Assembly: GCA_963754285.1 (NCBI GenBank)
Contig: CAVWFN010000002.1
Location: 248,001 to 312,000, forward strand
Direction: 5' to 3'
DNA: 64,000 nt
DNA from: RYN-133 sp963754285
GTDB taxonomy: Bacteria; Actinomycetota; Actinomycetes; Mycobacteriales; Jatrophihabitantaceae
Shown: piece by piece, positions 45,910-55,016 of the stretch
Layout: the number at the start of each line of letters is the position of its first letter
Numbering within the stretch: position 1 is the first letter of the stretch
Notes under the pieces: model-generated
Databases searched by the model: none
Seen by the model: the letters and a program-made list of their open reading frames with translations, nothing else
Told to the model about the DNA's origin: nothing
Translations under genes and position numbers: made by a program

Positions 45910-46164
45910 TCACTTCCAGCGGAAATGCACGAACACCCGTCCGAAGTTGTCTTTGTCCTTCTCGACGCGGTGATAGAGCGCCTTGATGTCCTTGCGGTCG
46001 AGGAAGCGCAGGACGTGCTTCTTCAGCTGGCCTGAACCCTTGCCGGGGATGATCTCGACCAGCGGAGCCTTCTTGGCAATGGCCTCGTCGATGACGGCCT
46101 GCAACGCGCGATCGATCTCGCCGCCGCGGTTGTAGATGTCGTGCAGATCGAGTTTGAGCTTCAC
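45910..46164 (-). CDS. Smr-domain protein
   Basis: An 84-aa Smr (small MutS-related) domain. 'LKLDLHDIYNRGGEIDRALQAVIDEAI' is the LDxH-type start and 'PLVEIIPGKGSGQLKKHVLRFLDRKDI' the GxGxG-type loop. These domains nick nucleic acid or act in ribosome rescue. The protein stands alone without a MutS part. Converges on the glycosyltransferase gene and is divergent from the GST-like gene. Confidence 0.85.
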   Translation of the reverse strand: MKLKLDLHDIYNRGGEIDRALQAVIDEAIAKKAPLVEIIPGKGSGQLKKHVLRFLDRKDIKALYHRVEKDKDNFGRVFVHFRWK

Positions 46165-46221
46165 GACTCACTCCTGCCCTGCTCGGATATTCGCCCACCG
46201 CCGTCCGGGCATGATCGAGAT

Positions 46222-47226
46222 ATGGCCGACGGCAGCTTCGAACGCGACTCCAACTACATCACGACCCGCATCACCGCCGACGGGCGCGACGGATTTCCGG
46301 TCGAGCCCGACCGCTATCGACTCGTCGTAGCCCGAGCGTGTCCGTGGGCCAATCGCGCGATCATCGTGCGCCGCCTGCTCGGTCTCGAGGACGTGCTGAG
46401 CATGGCACTGTGCGGCCCGACCCATGACGAGCGCAGCTGGACCTTCGATCTCTACCCCGGTGGCAAGGACCCCGTCCTCGGCATCGAACGGCTGCAGCAG
46501 GCGTTCTTCGCCCGTGACCCCGACTACTCGCGCGGGATCACCGTCCCGGCGATCGTCGACATCGAGTCCGGCGCGGTCGTCACCAACGACTTCGCACAGA
46601 TGACGATCGACTTCAGCCTCGAGTGGACGAAGTTCCACCGTGGCGGCGCCCCCGAGCTGTATCCCGAGGATCGCCGCGACGAGATCGACGAGGTGGCCGA
46701 ACTCGTCTACCGCGACGTCAACAACGGCGTGTACCGCACCGGGTTCGCAGCCACCCAGAGCGCTTACGACGCCGCGTTCAAGACCTTGTTCGCCCGCCTC
46801 GACTGGCTCGAGAATCGGCTGCGCACACAGCGGTATCTCGTCGGCGACACGATCACCGAAGCGGACGTGCGCCTGTTCACGACGCTGGCACGCTTCGACG
46901 CCGTCTACCACGGCCACTTCAAATGCAACCGGACGAAGCTCACCGAACTGCCCGTGCTCTGGGCCTACGCGCGCGACCTGTTCCAGACCCCCGGGTTCGG
47001 CGACACCACCGACTTCAGCCAGATCAAGCACCACTACTACGAGGTGCACACCGGCATCAATCCGAGCGGCATCGTCCCGCTCGGCCCGGACCTCACCGGA
47101 TGGCTGACGCCGCACGGTCGCGAGGAGCTCGGCGGCCGCCCGTTCGGCGATGGCACTGCCCCAGGCCCACTGACGCCGGCCGAGACGGTGCCGCCCGAGC
47201 ACGGACCTCTCGCCGAGGTCGCCTGA
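46222..47226 (+). CDS. Glutathionyl-hydroquinone reductase-like (Omega GST)
   Basis: A 334-aa enzyme. 'RLVVARACPWANRAIIVRRLLGLEDVLSM' holds the catalytic CPWA motif (Cys near residue 40), and 'VGDTITEADVRLFTTLARFDAVYHGHFKCN' is the all-helical C-terminal domain of the S-glutathionyl-(hydro)quinone reductase family (YqjG/Ecm4). In actinobacteria, which use mycothiol, the thiol partner is probably mycothiol. ATG 46222 chosen because the conserved region starts directly after it. Confidence 0.87.
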   Translation: MADGSFERDSNYITTRITADGRDGFPVEPDRYRLVVARACPWANRAIIVRRLLGLEDVLSMALCGPTHDERSWTFDLYPGGKDPVLGIERLQQAFFARDPDYSRGITVPAIVDIESGAVVTNDFAQMTIDFSLEWTKFHRGGAPELYPEDRRDEIDEVAELVYRDVNNGVYRTGFAATQSAYDAAFKTLFARLDWLENRLRTQRYLVGDTITEADVRLFTTLARFDAVYHGHFKCNRTKLTELPVLWAYARDLFQTPGFGDTTDFSQIKHHYYEVHTGINPSGIVPLGPDLTGWLTPHGREELGGRPFGDGTAPGPLTPAETVPPEHGPLAEVA

Positions 47227-47266
47227 GCCGCGCTACGGTGTCGCCGACGACACAGGGAGCCGCCGC

Positions 47267-47638
47267 ATGCTCACGAATTCACCGTTCTACGCCAGCTACG
47301 CCGTCGACGACCTCACGGCCGCCGAGGAGTTCTACACGCAGAAGCTCGGCCTGGCCATCAACGACATCGGCCCCGGGCTGCTCGGCCTGCGCGCGGGCAA
47401 CGGCTATTCGGTGTTGATCTATGCGAAGCCAGGTTATGAGCCCGCCGGCCACACCGTGCTGAACTTTCCCGTCGACGACATCGATGCGGCGGTCGACGAA
47501 CTCACCTCGTCCGGCATCACCTTCGAGCAGTACGACGAAGGACCGCTCAAGACGAACGAGAAGGGCATCGCCGAGCCGGGGCCCAAGCAGGCCTGGTTCC
47601 GCGATCCGGCCGGCAACATCCTGTCCGTCATCCAGTAG
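47267..47638 (+). CDS. VOC-family protein
   Basis: A 123-aa VOC domain. 'FYASYAVDDLTAAEEFYTQKLGL' is the first module and 'KQAWFRDPAGNILSVIQ' the last strand. 'AGHTVLNFPVDDIDAAVDELTSSGITFEQYD' forms the second half. Metal ligand positions look incomplete, so binding rather than catalysis is possible. 40 bases after the GST-like gene and likely co-transcribed. Confidence 0.85.
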   Translation: MLTNSPFYASYAVDDLTAAEEFYTQKLGLAINDIGPGLLGLRAGNGYSVLIYAKPGYEPAGHTVLNFPVDDIDAAVDELTSSGITFEQYDEGPLKTNEKGIAEPGPKQAWFRDPAGNILSVIQ

Positions 47639-47683
47639 CCGCCAGCTAACTGCGACACCGCGTCTCGGGTAGGGTCTGCGGGC

Positions 47684-48493
47684 ATGACGCGCGTGCGCAG
47701 CTCGGACGGAACGCAGCTCGCGGTCTACGAGTCCGGGGCCTCCGGCGCGCCCGTGCTCGTGTGCGTCCACGGCTTTCCCGACAACCACGCCGTCTGGGAC
47801 CGGCTGGCCGCAGAACTCGCCACCGACTTCCGGGTCGTGCGCTACGACGTGCGCGGAGCCGGTGAGTCGGACGCCCCCGCGGACAAGACTGGTTACCGCA
47901 TCCCGCTGCTCGTCGACGACCTGTACGCCGTGCTCGACCATGTCGCTCCGGGTTCGCCCGTCCACCTGCTGGGCCACGACTGGGGCTCGGTGCAGCTGTG
48001 GCCGGCGTTGACCGATGCTCGTGCCGCCGGACGGATCGCGTCGTTCACCTCGATCTCCGGGCCCTCGCTCGATCATGCCTCGCGCTGGCTGCGCAACCGC
48101 AACGCCAGGCTCGGCGCGCGGCTCAAGCAGCTCGCGCACTCGTACTACACGCTGCTGTTCCAGCTCCCGCGTGTTCCCGAGGCCGCGATTCGACGCGGCC
48201 TGCTCGAGCGGACGGTCGGCAAGCGGTCGCGAACAGACCAGGTGAACGGTCTGAATCTGTATCGCGCCAACATGTTCGCGGCCCTTCGTGCACCGCGCCC
48301 GCAGTCGATCGACATCCCCGTGCAGGTGATCGCGCCGGGCGCGGACCCGTTCATCACGCCCGTGTGCGCGACCGAGGCCCCGGCACCGTTCGCGACCAAC
48401 CTGCGCACGCGGCTGATCGAGGGCGGGCACTGGGTCGTGAAGGACGATCCGGCGCTCATCGCCGACCACGTCCGCGATTTCGCGCTCGGCTAG
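47684..48493 (+). CDS. Alpha/beta hydrolase, epoxide hydrolase-like (EphD N-terminal type)
   Basis: A 269-aa hydrolase whose nucleophile is Asp in 'HLLGHDWGSVQLWPAL', as in epoxide hydrolases and haloalkane dehalogenases. 'VCVHGFPDNHAVWDRLA' is the oxyanion loop and 'EGGHWVVKDDPALIADHV' carries the His. The sequence matches the N-terminal domain of mycobacterial EphD but without its SDR half. 3' end overlaps the convergent membrane protein gene by 4 bases. Confidence 0.83.
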   Translation: MTRVRSSDGTQLAVYESGASGAPVLVCVHGFPDNHAVWDRLAAELATDFRVVRYDVRGAGESDAPADKTGYRIPLLVDDLYAVLDHVAPGSPVHLLGHDWGSVQLWPALTDARAAGRIASFTSISGPSLDHASRWLRNRNARLGARLKQLAHSYYTLLFQLPRVPEAAIRRGLLERTVGKRSRTDQVNGLNLYRANMFAALRAPRPQSIDIPVQVIAPGADPFITPVCATEAPAPFATNLRTRLIEGGHWVVKDDPALIADHVRDFALG

Positions 48494-49377
48494 GTCGTCG
48501 GTCGCAGCCAGACCGTCAACTGGACGAGATCACTGGGCTGCGCATCGACCGCCTTCGCGAACGACGCGTCGAGTATCGGCACGTCGGCGTCGATGATGAC
48601 GTTGCCGTGCGAGTCGACCGTCGGTCCGCCGCCGGAATTGGCGTCGGTGATCGTCGTTCCGACGTGCGACAGGATCAGCCGTTTCGCCGTGGCTATCTGC
48701 TGCGCTGAGAACGGTGACTGCACCACGCACAACCGCTTGCCGTAGGTCTTCGTCAACGCGTCGCCGGCGTCGGTCGGGTCACCGCTGGTGATGACGTAGG
48801 CCACCGCGGCAGTCGGCGACGGGTGCAGGATCGCCAGGACGACGATGTCGCCGGGGTGTGTCGCCTGGTACTGCTGCGCAGCGCCCATGTCGACCTCACC
48901 TCGCGGCCAGCCGCCGTCGGGCGGCGTGCAGGGCACGACGTCGTGACCGATCGGGTGGCCGATGTGATCGTTGTAGGGCTTGGCGTCAGTCACCGAGATC
49001 GAGCTCCCGTGATAGATGCCGGTGATCGTCGCGTTGTGCAGATGCGCGAGCTTGCCGACGGCACCTGTGAGCGCCAGCCCCAGCGGGCACGTCTCACCCT
49101 CGACGCTCGCTACCGGCGGGCAGAACCGGGCGGTGCCGCCGGGCCCGACGACCACGGCTCCGGTGCCGCGGACTGTGTCGCCGACGTGGATCACTGCCGC
49201 CGATGCGTGCCCGGACGGGATTGTCGCGCTGGTACTCAGATCGAAGCTGTCGCTCTTGCCGCCGGAGTTCAACAACACGGTCAAGACGATGACAAGGACG
49301 ACCACGCCGGCGGCCGCGGCGATGGGCGCCCACGTGCGCATATCGCTGCGGGGTGGCGTCACACCCGTCTCACTCAT
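48490..49377 (-). CDS. Membrane-anchored protein of unknown function
   Basis: A 295-aa protein with a short basic/polar N-tail, one membrane helix 'WAPIAAAAGVVVLVIVLTVLL' (residues ~16-36) and an extracytoplasmic domain of 260 residues with four cysteines ('ARFCPPV', 'GETCPLG', 'VVPCTPP', 'KRLCVVQ') that may form two disulfides. No family recognised. It is head-to-head with the Ser/Thr kinase, which also has a single membrane helix and an outer domain. Confidence 0.7.
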   Translation of the reverse strand: MSETGVTPPRSDMRTWAPIAAAAGVVVLVIVLTVLLNSGGKSDSFDLSTSATIPSGHASAAVIHVGDTVRGTGAVVVGPGGTARFCPPVASVEGETCPLGLALTGAVGKLAHLHNATITGIYHGSSISVTDAKPYNDHIGHPIGHDVVPCTPPDGGWPRGEVDMGAAQQYQATHPGDIVVLAILHPSPTAAVAYVITSGDPTDAGDALTKTYGKRLCVVQSPFSAQQIATAKRLILSHVGTTITDANSGGGPTVDSHGNVIIDADVPILDASFAKAVDAQPSDLVQLTVWLRPTT

Positions 49378-49467
49378 CCGTCCAGTACACCGCAACCCCG
49401 CACGCGGGTCGGTAATGTGGTTGGGCGCTGGACCAGATGATGTCTGTAGTCGTGGAACGGAGCGCGG

Positions 49468-51039
49468 GTGGCTGACGCCGAGACGCGGATCGGCGGTCGT
49501 TACCGCCTGGTCCGGCAACTCGCCGCCGGCGGCATGGGCACCGTCTGGGAGGGCTGGGACGAGCGGCTGCACCGCCCCGTGGCGATCAAGCAGTTGCAGC
49601 TGCAACTGGGGCTGAGCGGTCCCGAGGCCGAGGTCGCCGCGCAGCGCGTGATGCGCGAGGCCCGGCTGACCGCACGGTTGCATCATCCGAACGCCGTGCA
49701 GGTCTTCGACGTGGTCGACGACAACAACCGGCCGTGTCTGGTGATGCAGTACGTTCCGTCGCGCAGCTTGCAAGAGATCGTCCGCGTCGACGGGCCGCTC
49801 GAGCCGTTGGCTGTCGCCCGCATCGGCACGCAGGTCGCCGCGGCGCTGGCTGCCGCTCACCGCGCCGGCATCGTCCACCGCGACGTGAAGCCGGGCAACG
49901 TGCTGATCGCGGACGACGGCACGGCCAAGATCACCGACTTCGGCATCTCACATGCCGTCGACGACGTCACGCTGACCTCGACCGGGCTTGTGTCGGGGAC
50001 GCCGGCGTACCTCGCGCCCGAGGTCGCGCGCGGGCACGACTCGGACTTCGCCTCTGACGTCTATTCGCTGGGCGCGACGCTCTTCATGGCGCTCGAGGGT
50101 CAGCCGCCGTCCGGCAACGACGTCAACCCGATGGCTGTGCTGCACCGCGTCGCGTCCGGCCACACGAATCCGCCGGTGCGTAGTGGTCCCATGACAGGGA
50201 CGTTGCTGTCGATGATGGCGCAGACACCCGGTGAACGTCCGAACATGGTCGACGTCGCGAACCGGCTCACCGATGTCGGTCTCGGCCGGATCGGCGAGAC
50301 CGATCTGGCGACGAAGGCTCTGCGCACGCAGTCGCCTGCGCCCGAGCGGCCGGCGGTCGCGCCGCTGCCGGCCGACCTGTCGCCGCGGACGAGGACGCTC
50401 GAGCCGGCGGCTGCGTCGCCGCCGCCCCCGATGGTGTCGCCGCCGATGGCGGCCCCACCGCCACTGCTTGCGCTGTCGAGCGGGCCGGATGAACCGAGAT
50501 CCCGTTCCCTGTGGCCGGTGCTCGTGGCCGCAGTGCTCGTGATCGGCTTGGGCATCGTTCTCGGCGTGATCCTGCTCGGAGGCAACAACGACACCGGGAG
50601 TACCGCAAACGGCCCGAGCGTGCCGACGAATCCGTCAACGTCGGCATCGCACAGCTCGCCCAAGCCACCGACGAAGTCGTCGTCGCACAGTTCGCCATCG
50701 CCGTCGACACATTCTGCGCATCCGCCGACGCCGACCGAACTCGTCACCGCCGTCAACGACTACTACGACCTCGTACCCGGCAATCTCCAAGCCGGTTGGG
50801 ATCGGCTGAGCCGGCACTTCCAGACCACGAAGGCGCAGAGCCGCGGCGTCTACGACTCGTACTGGGGCAGCGTGAGTCGAGTGGACGTGTCGTCCGCGAC
50901 AGCTCGTCTACCGCGCTCGGCAATAGCAACGCTCGTTTATCACTACAAGAACGGTCAGGTGAAGACAGAGCGCACGATGTTCACGTTCGTGCGCCGGTCA
51001 GGGATCCTGAAGATCTACGAGACCCAGGTGCTCGGGTAG
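49468..51039 (+). CDS. Membrane Ser/Thr protein kinase (PknB-like)
   Basis: A 523-aa kinase. Gly loop 'LAAGGMGTVWEGW' (~18-30), Lys in 'RPVAIKQLQLQL', catalytic 'IVHRDVKPGNVLI' (HRD), 'ITDFGISHAVDDVTLTSTG' (DFG plus a Ser/Thr activation loop) and 'GTPAYLAPEVARG'. After residue 270 a Pro/Ala-rich juxtamembrane region leads to one membrane helix 'LWPVLVAAVLVIGLGIVLGVIL' near residue 350, a Ser/Thr/Pro linker, and an 80-residue extracellular domain without PASTA repeats. GTG start. Confidence 0.9.
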   Translation: MADAETRIGGRYRLVRQLAAGGMGTVWEGWDERLHRPVAIKQLQLQLGLSGPEAEVAAQRVMREARLTARLHHPNAVQVFDVVDDNNRPCLVMQYVPSRSLQEIVRVDGPLEPLAVARIGTQVAAALAAAHRAGIVHRDVKPGNVLIADDGTAKITDFGISHAVDDVTLTSTGLVSGTPAYLAPEVARGHDSDFASDVYSLGATLFMALEGQPPSGNDVNPMAVLHRVASGHTNPPVRSGPMTGTLLSMMAQTPGERPNMVDVANRLTDVGLGRIGETDLATKALRTQSPAPERPAVAPLPADLSPRTRTLEPAAASPPPPMVSPPMAAPPPLLALSSGPDEPRSRSLWPVLVAAVLVIGLGIVLGVILLGGNNDTGSTANGPSVPTNPSTSASHSSPKPPTKSSSHSSPSPSTHSAHPPTPTELVTAVNDYYDLVPGNLQAGWDRLSRHFQTTKAQSRGVYDSYWGSVSRVDVSSATARLPRSAIATLVYHYKNGQVKTERTMFTFVRRSGILKIYETQVLG

Positions 51040-51045
51040 GCGTTG

Positions 51046-51262
51046 ATGCAGGCCACCCATCTGGTCGAGAAGCTCCCCCGGCTGCTCGCGCTGCACGAGG
51101 CCGGGCAGATCAGTGATGCCCACGTGCGGGCCGCGGCGGAGCTGACCTGCCGGTTGGACGCGGCGGTGATCGCCAAGGTCGAAGAGAAGGTGCTGGAGCG
51201 GGCGGCGGAGCTGACGGTGACCCAGTTCCGCGCAACGTTGCGGCGCACGATCGCCCGCTGGT
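51046..51262 (+). pseudogene. DUF222 (13E12-type) fragment
   Basis: About 72 codons match only the middle of the DUF222 region: 'THLVEKLPRLLALHEAGQISDAHVRAAAELTCRL' followed by 'KVEEKVLERAAELTVTQFRATLRRTIARW'. Neither the N-terminus nor the HNH nuclease is present, and the frame runs on into unrelated sequence. It lies directly after the kinase stop. It appears to be the remnant of a second member of the repeat family seen at 34.5-35.7 kb. Confidence 0.6.
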
Positions 51263-51320
51263 TCGGAGAGCTTCGTTTCATGTCGGCTGCCGTGCCGGCT
51301 TGCCGAGTCATACTCGTGCG

Positions 51321-51563
51321 GTGATTGTCTCCAGGCGAGTCGGGTGGTTCTTCGTTGCCTTCGGCGTGTGGAGCTGGATCATCTGGCCGACCTTCTTGAA
51401 GAACATCTGGGCCGACCACCGCTCCTGGAACCACGGCATGACGGCGTTCTTCGGCGTGCACCTGGTGCTGACGATCGTGTCCTTGGCGCTCGGCACGATC
51501 ATCGGCGGTTACGGCGTCCGTGCGCTACGCACAGCCGGGGTCGAATCAGTGCCAACCCGTTAG
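51321..51563 (+). CDS. SCO4848-family membrane protein
   Basis: An 80-aa protein with two membrane helices, 'GWFFVAFGVWSWIIWPTFLKNIW' and 'FFGVHLVLTIVSLALGTIIGGYGV'. It matches the actinobacteria-specific SCO4848 family in length and in the 'W(S)W..WP.FLKNIW.D.RSW' pattern. GTG 51321 starts it at the natural N-terminus. Its stop overlaps the convergent acyltransferase gene. Confidence 0.82.
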   Translation: MIVSRRVGWFFVAFGVWSWIIWPTFLKNIWADHRSWNHGMTAFFGVHLVLTIVSLALGTIIGGYGVRALRTAGVESVPTR

Positions 51564-52945
51564 ACCCCGACGGCGACTTCCAGCGCGCTCAACTCGTCGT
51601 CGAGGTAGGTCAGCAACCGCTGAAGGTGCGGGACGGACCGTCGACATCCGACGAGCCCGAACGCGATCTCGTCCGCATAGCTCGTCACGGTGATGTTCAA
51701 CGCCTGCCCGTCGAGCACGATGGACAGCGGATACAGCCCGTCCAGCCGCGCGCCGTTCCAGTACATCGGCGAGCGCGGGCCAGGGACGTTCGAGATCACC
51801 AGGTTGAACGGCGGGCGCATCTTGCCGTCGAGGCGCAGCAACGGATACACCGCCAGCGGGCTCACCCCGAGCGCGCTCATCGCCATCATCTGAAGCTGCG
51901 ACATGCCGTGCATGGCTTCTTTGCCGTCGATCATCGACTGGTGCACGGTCTGCAGCCGCTCGACAGGGTCGTCGAGGTGCGTGCCGAGATTGCACATCAC
52001 AACGCCGACGGAGTTCCCGCCACCATCACCGGCGCCGGACTCCTCGCCGTGCAGCGACACCGGCACCATCGCGATCAGCGGAGCGTCGGGCAGCGCGTCC
52101 TCCGCGAGAAGGTACGACCGCAGCGATCCCGAGCACATCGTCAGCACCACGTCGTTCACCGTCGCGTCGCAGGCCTTGCCGACCTGGCGAATGCGCTCGA
52201 TCGACCACGACTGCGCAGCGAACCGGCGCGCGCCTGTGACCGGGACGTTGAACATCGTCCGCGGCGCCGAGAACGAGACATTGCCGCCCTGCTCGTTGAT
52301 ACCTCGTCCGACGGTTCGGACGAGCGCCGGCCCCAACCCGGCGACGTCGCCGGCCATCGACAGCGCCTGCTTGAGCACGTTCACCGGCATCGAACCCTCG
52401 CGCTCGCGCGACGGCTTCGACCGGCGCTGTCGCGGCGCCCACGGCGGCGGCATGGTCAGATCATCGGGATCGTCGGACAGCATGCGGCTCAACACCCGTA
52501 ACGCCGAAACTCCGTCGACCAACGCGTGGTGCGACTTGAAGTACACCGCGAACCGACCGTCGTTGAGCCCTTCGATCAGGTGCGTCTCCCACAGCGGACG
52601 ATGCCGATCGAGCAAGGACGAGTGCAGCCGCGAACACAGCACGAGCAGCTCGCGCACCCGCGCAGGCTGCGGCAGCGCGTTCTTGCGGACGTGATGCTCG
52701 AGGTCGAACTGCTGGTCGACCTCCCACCCCCACTGGCCGAGCGACGTGATCGACCGCCGGGCCCGCTTCTGGAACAACGGCGCCACTTCCGTACTGGCCA
52801 GCGCCTGGTCGAACAGCGCGCTCACGTCCTGCGCCGTCGCCCCGTCCGGCGGCTGGAAAAGCTGCAGGCTGCCCACGTGCATCGGATGCTCACGCGTCTC
52901 GGCCAGCAGGAACAGCGAGCTCTGTGGCGACATCGGGACCAGCAT
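51560..52945 (-). CDS. Wax ester synthase/diacylglycerol acyltransferase (WS/DGAT)
   Basis: A 461-aa acyltransferase that makes wax esters or triacylglycerol for storage. 'MSPQSSLFLLAETREHPMHVGSLQLF' is the family N-terminus, the catalytic HHxxxDG is 'KSHHALVDGVSALRVLS' near residue 137, and 'NLVISNVPGPRSPMYWNGA' is the conserved C-terminal block. ATG 52945 and the in-frame ATG 52933 are both possible. The latter matches the usual start better. Confidence 0.9.
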   Translation of the reverse strand: MLVPMSPQSSLFLLAETREHPMHVGSLQLFQPPDGATAQDVSALFDQALASTEVAPLFQKRARRSITSLGQWGWEVDQQFDLEHHVRKNALPQPARVRELLVLCSRLHSSLLDRHRPLWETHLIEGLNDGRFAVYFKSHHALVDGVSALRVLSRMLSDDPDDLTMPPPWAPRQRRSKPSREREGSMPVNVLKQALSMAGDVAGLGPALVRTVGRGINEQGGNVSFSAPRTMFNVPVTGARRFAAQSWSIERIRQVGKACDATVNDVVLTMCSGSLRSYLLAEDALPDAPLIAMVPVSLHGEESGAGDGGGNSVGVVMCNLGTHLDDPVERLQTVHQSMIDGKEAMHGMSQLQMMAMSALGVSPLAVYPLLRLDGKMRPPFNLVISNVPGPRSPMYWNGARLDGLYPLSIVLDGQALNITVTSYADEIAFGLVGCRRSVPHLQRLLTYLDDELSALEVAVGV

Positions 52946-52975
52946 GGTCCCGAGTCTCGCACGGTTTGCCAGTAC

Positions 52976-53911
52976 CTACCCGGCGTGCGGCGTATGGACC
53001 ACCCCGTGCGCATCCGCGCACTCGGCCGCCAGGTGCTGGTCCGCGGCATCGGCGTGATCGGTCTGCAGCGTGACGTGCCCGATTCCGTACCGCTCGCCGA
53101 GCACGGCACGCAGCTGCGCGGCGACCTCGTGGCAGTCGCGCGGCGGACGAACGAGCACGTGTGCCGACACCGCGACCGTGCCCGGCCCGATCTCCCACAC
53201 GTGCAGGTCGTGCACCTCGGCCACGCCGTCGGTCTGCGCAAGCTCCTGACCCAGCGCCACCGGATCGACACCGGACGGAGCCGCCTCGAGGAACACCCGC
53301 CCGGCAGCGCGGACGAGCCGCCACCCCGTCCAGGCCATCAGCGCCGCGACGACCAACGACGCGATCGGGTCCGCCCGGGTCCATCCCGTCGTCAGCACGA
53401 CGATGCCGGCCAGCAGGGTCGCTGCGAACGCCCAGATGTCGGTGAGCAGATGCGCCAGCACGCCGCGCACGTTCAGGCTGTTGCGATCGGCTCGCCCGGC
53501 GAGCGTGGTCGCGAGCAGGTTCACTGCCACTCCGACGAGCGCGACGATCGCGACCGCACCACCGTGCACACCGGCAGGCGCGAACAACCGCCGAACCGCC
53601 TCGACCGCGAACCACACGGCGAGCAGCAGCAACGTGATCCCACTCGCCTGCCCCGACAGGGCGTCGACACGAGCGAAACCGTAGGTGAACGCTCCCCGCG
53701 CCGGACGCTGGACGATTCGCGACGCGATGATCGCGACTGCGAGTGCTCCCGCATCGGTCAACATGTGCGCGGCGTCGGTCAACAGGGCGAGCGAGTGCGC
53801 CAGCAAACCGGCGATCACCTCGCCGATCATGAACGCGACGATCACCACGAGCGCAGCACCCAACCAGCGCCGGTCGGCGCCGGCCGAATGGGCGTGCTCG
53901 TGCGAGCTCAT
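52976..53911 (-). CDS. Cation diffusion facilitator (Zn/Co/Cd efflux)
   Basis: A 311-aa CDF transporter. His-rich 'SSHEHAHSAGADRRW' N-tail, six helices, and the intramembrane metal site 'LLTDAAHMLTDAGALAV' (helix 2) with 'LNVRGVLAHLLTDIWAFAATLLAG' (HxxxD, helix 5). A cytoplasmic domain follows from residue 210. It exports zinc or similar ions. ATG 53911 is used because it starts the His-rich segment. Confidence 0.88.
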   Translation of the reverse strand: MSSHEHAHSAGADRRWLGAALVVIVAFMIGEVIAGLLAHSLALLTDAAHMLTDAGALAVAIIASRIVQRPARGAFTYGFARVDALSGQASGITLLLLAVWFAVEAVRRLFAPAGVHGGAVAIVALVGVAVNLLATTLAGRADRNSLNVRGVLAHLLTDIWAFAATLLAGIVVLTTGWTRADPIASLVVAALMAWTGWRLVRAAGRVFLEAAPSGVDPVALGQELAQTDGVAEVHDLHVWEIGPGTVAVSAHVLVRPPRDCHEVAAQLRAVLGERYGIGHVTLQTDHADAADQHLAAECADAHGVVHTPHAG

Positions 53912-53944
53912 CACACCACTGTCACACAGAGAATCCCCTTGCAC

Positions 53945-54922
53945 CTAAAGCGTGATGACATCCATTCCCATCACGCCGACGACCTCCGAGAGAGTGGCCT
54001 CGGCGATCGCAGTCGCCGTCTTCACGCCGCGGTGCAGGACGTGATCGACATCGGCGTCATGAATCGCGGCGCGGCGATCGCGGATCGGTCGGAGCAACTC
54101 GTCGACCGCCTCGATCGTGATCGATTTCAACCGTCCCGCTCCGGACGATCCGATCTCGTCGGCGATGCTCTGCGCGGTCTGCCCGGAACACAGCGCTGCG
54201 ATCGTGAGCAGGTTCGCAATCTCGGGACGCCCGTCGGGGTCGTACGTGATCGTGCGCTCGCTGTCGGTGCGCGCACCGCGGATCTTGGTGGCGATCGTGT
54301 CCAGGTCGTCGCTCAACGCGATCGCGTTACCCAGGCTCTTGCCCATCTTTCGTCCGTCCAGACCGCGCAGCACCGGCGCGTCGCCGAGCAACGCCTCGGG
54401 CAGCGGGAAGATCGCGCCGTACCGCTCGCCGAAGCGCCGCGCGATGCTGCGGGTCAACTCGAGATGCGGTAACTGATCTCGTCCGACGGGCACGAGCTCG
54501 CCCTTGCAGAACAGGATGTCCGCGGCCTGGTGCACGGGATAGGTGAACGTGAGCCCGCTGACCGATTCGCGCCCGGCGTTGGCGATCTCGTCCTTCACCG
54601 TCGGATTGCGTGTCAGCTCGCCCATGCTCACCAGCGACAGGAACGGCAGCATCAGCTGGTTCAGCGCGGGGACGGCGCTGTGCGGGAAGATCACTGTCGC
54701 GTCGGGATCGAGTCCGACGGCGACGTAGTCGCGGACGAGGTCGCGCACCGATTCGCGCAATCGCCCAGGACGGGCGCGATCGATGATCACCTGATAGTCG
54801 GCGACGACCACGAAGATCTCGTGGCCCTCGCGTTGCAGACGAACGCGGTTCGCCAGCGTGCCGAAGTAGTGGCCGAGGTGCAGGGCGCCGGTGGGCCGGT
54901 CGCCGGTGAGAACGCGGGACAT
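53945..54922 (-). CDS. trpS: Tryptophanyl-tRNA synthetase, attenuator-controlled (TrpRS1-type)
   Basis: A 325-aa class I synthetase charging tRNA-Trp. The HIGH signature is 'GALHLGHYFG' (residues 12-21), KMSKS appears as 'GRKMGKSLGN' near 197, and 'FPHSAVPALNQLMLPFLSLVSMGEL' and 'FTYPVHQAADILF' line the Trp/ATP site. A leader peptide with tandem Trp codons and competing hairpins precedes it, like the auxiliary, antibiotic-insensitive TrpRS1 of Streptomyces, which is controlled by ribosome-mediated attenuation. Whether a second trpS exists elsewhere cannot be seen here. Confidence 0.9.
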   Translation of the reverse strand: MSRVLTGDRPTGALHLGHYFGTLANRVRLQREGHEIFVVVADYQVIIDRARPGRLRESVRDLVRDYVAVGLDPDATVIFPHSAVPALNQLMLPFLSLVSMGELTRNPTVKDEIANAGRESVSGLTFTYPVHQAADILFCKGELVPVGRDQLPHLELTRSIARRFGERYGAIFPLPEALLGDAPVLRGLDGRKMGKSLGNAIALSDDLDTIATKIRGARTDSERTITYDPDGRPEIANLLTIAALCSGQTAQSIADEIGSSGAGRLKSITIEAVDELLRPIRDRRAAIHDADVDHVLHRGVKTATAIAEATLSEVVGVMGMDVITL

Positions 54923-54966
54923 GACATGCCTTTCGAGGTCATGGGTCGCCGCACCCGAACAGCACG

Positions 54967-54994
54967 CAGGGCCGCCCGAATACGGACGGCCCTG
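54967..54994 (-). terminator. Attenuator terminator upstream of trpS
   Basis: In the mRNA, CAGGGCCGUCCG and CGGGCGGCCCUG form a 12-bp stem (one U-G pair) with a UAUU loop, between the leader peptide stop and trpS. No U run follows. Its 5' arm can instead pair with leader segment 55020-55026 (see the attenuator entry). Confidence 0.8.
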
Positions 54995-55016
54995 GGTTGG
55001 GTAACGCGCAGCAGGA

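Noticed and set aside
51262..51320. Continuation of the DUF222 fragment to the next gene
   Set aside because: After about 51262 the frame loses similarity and runs into the SCO4848-type gene's upstream region.
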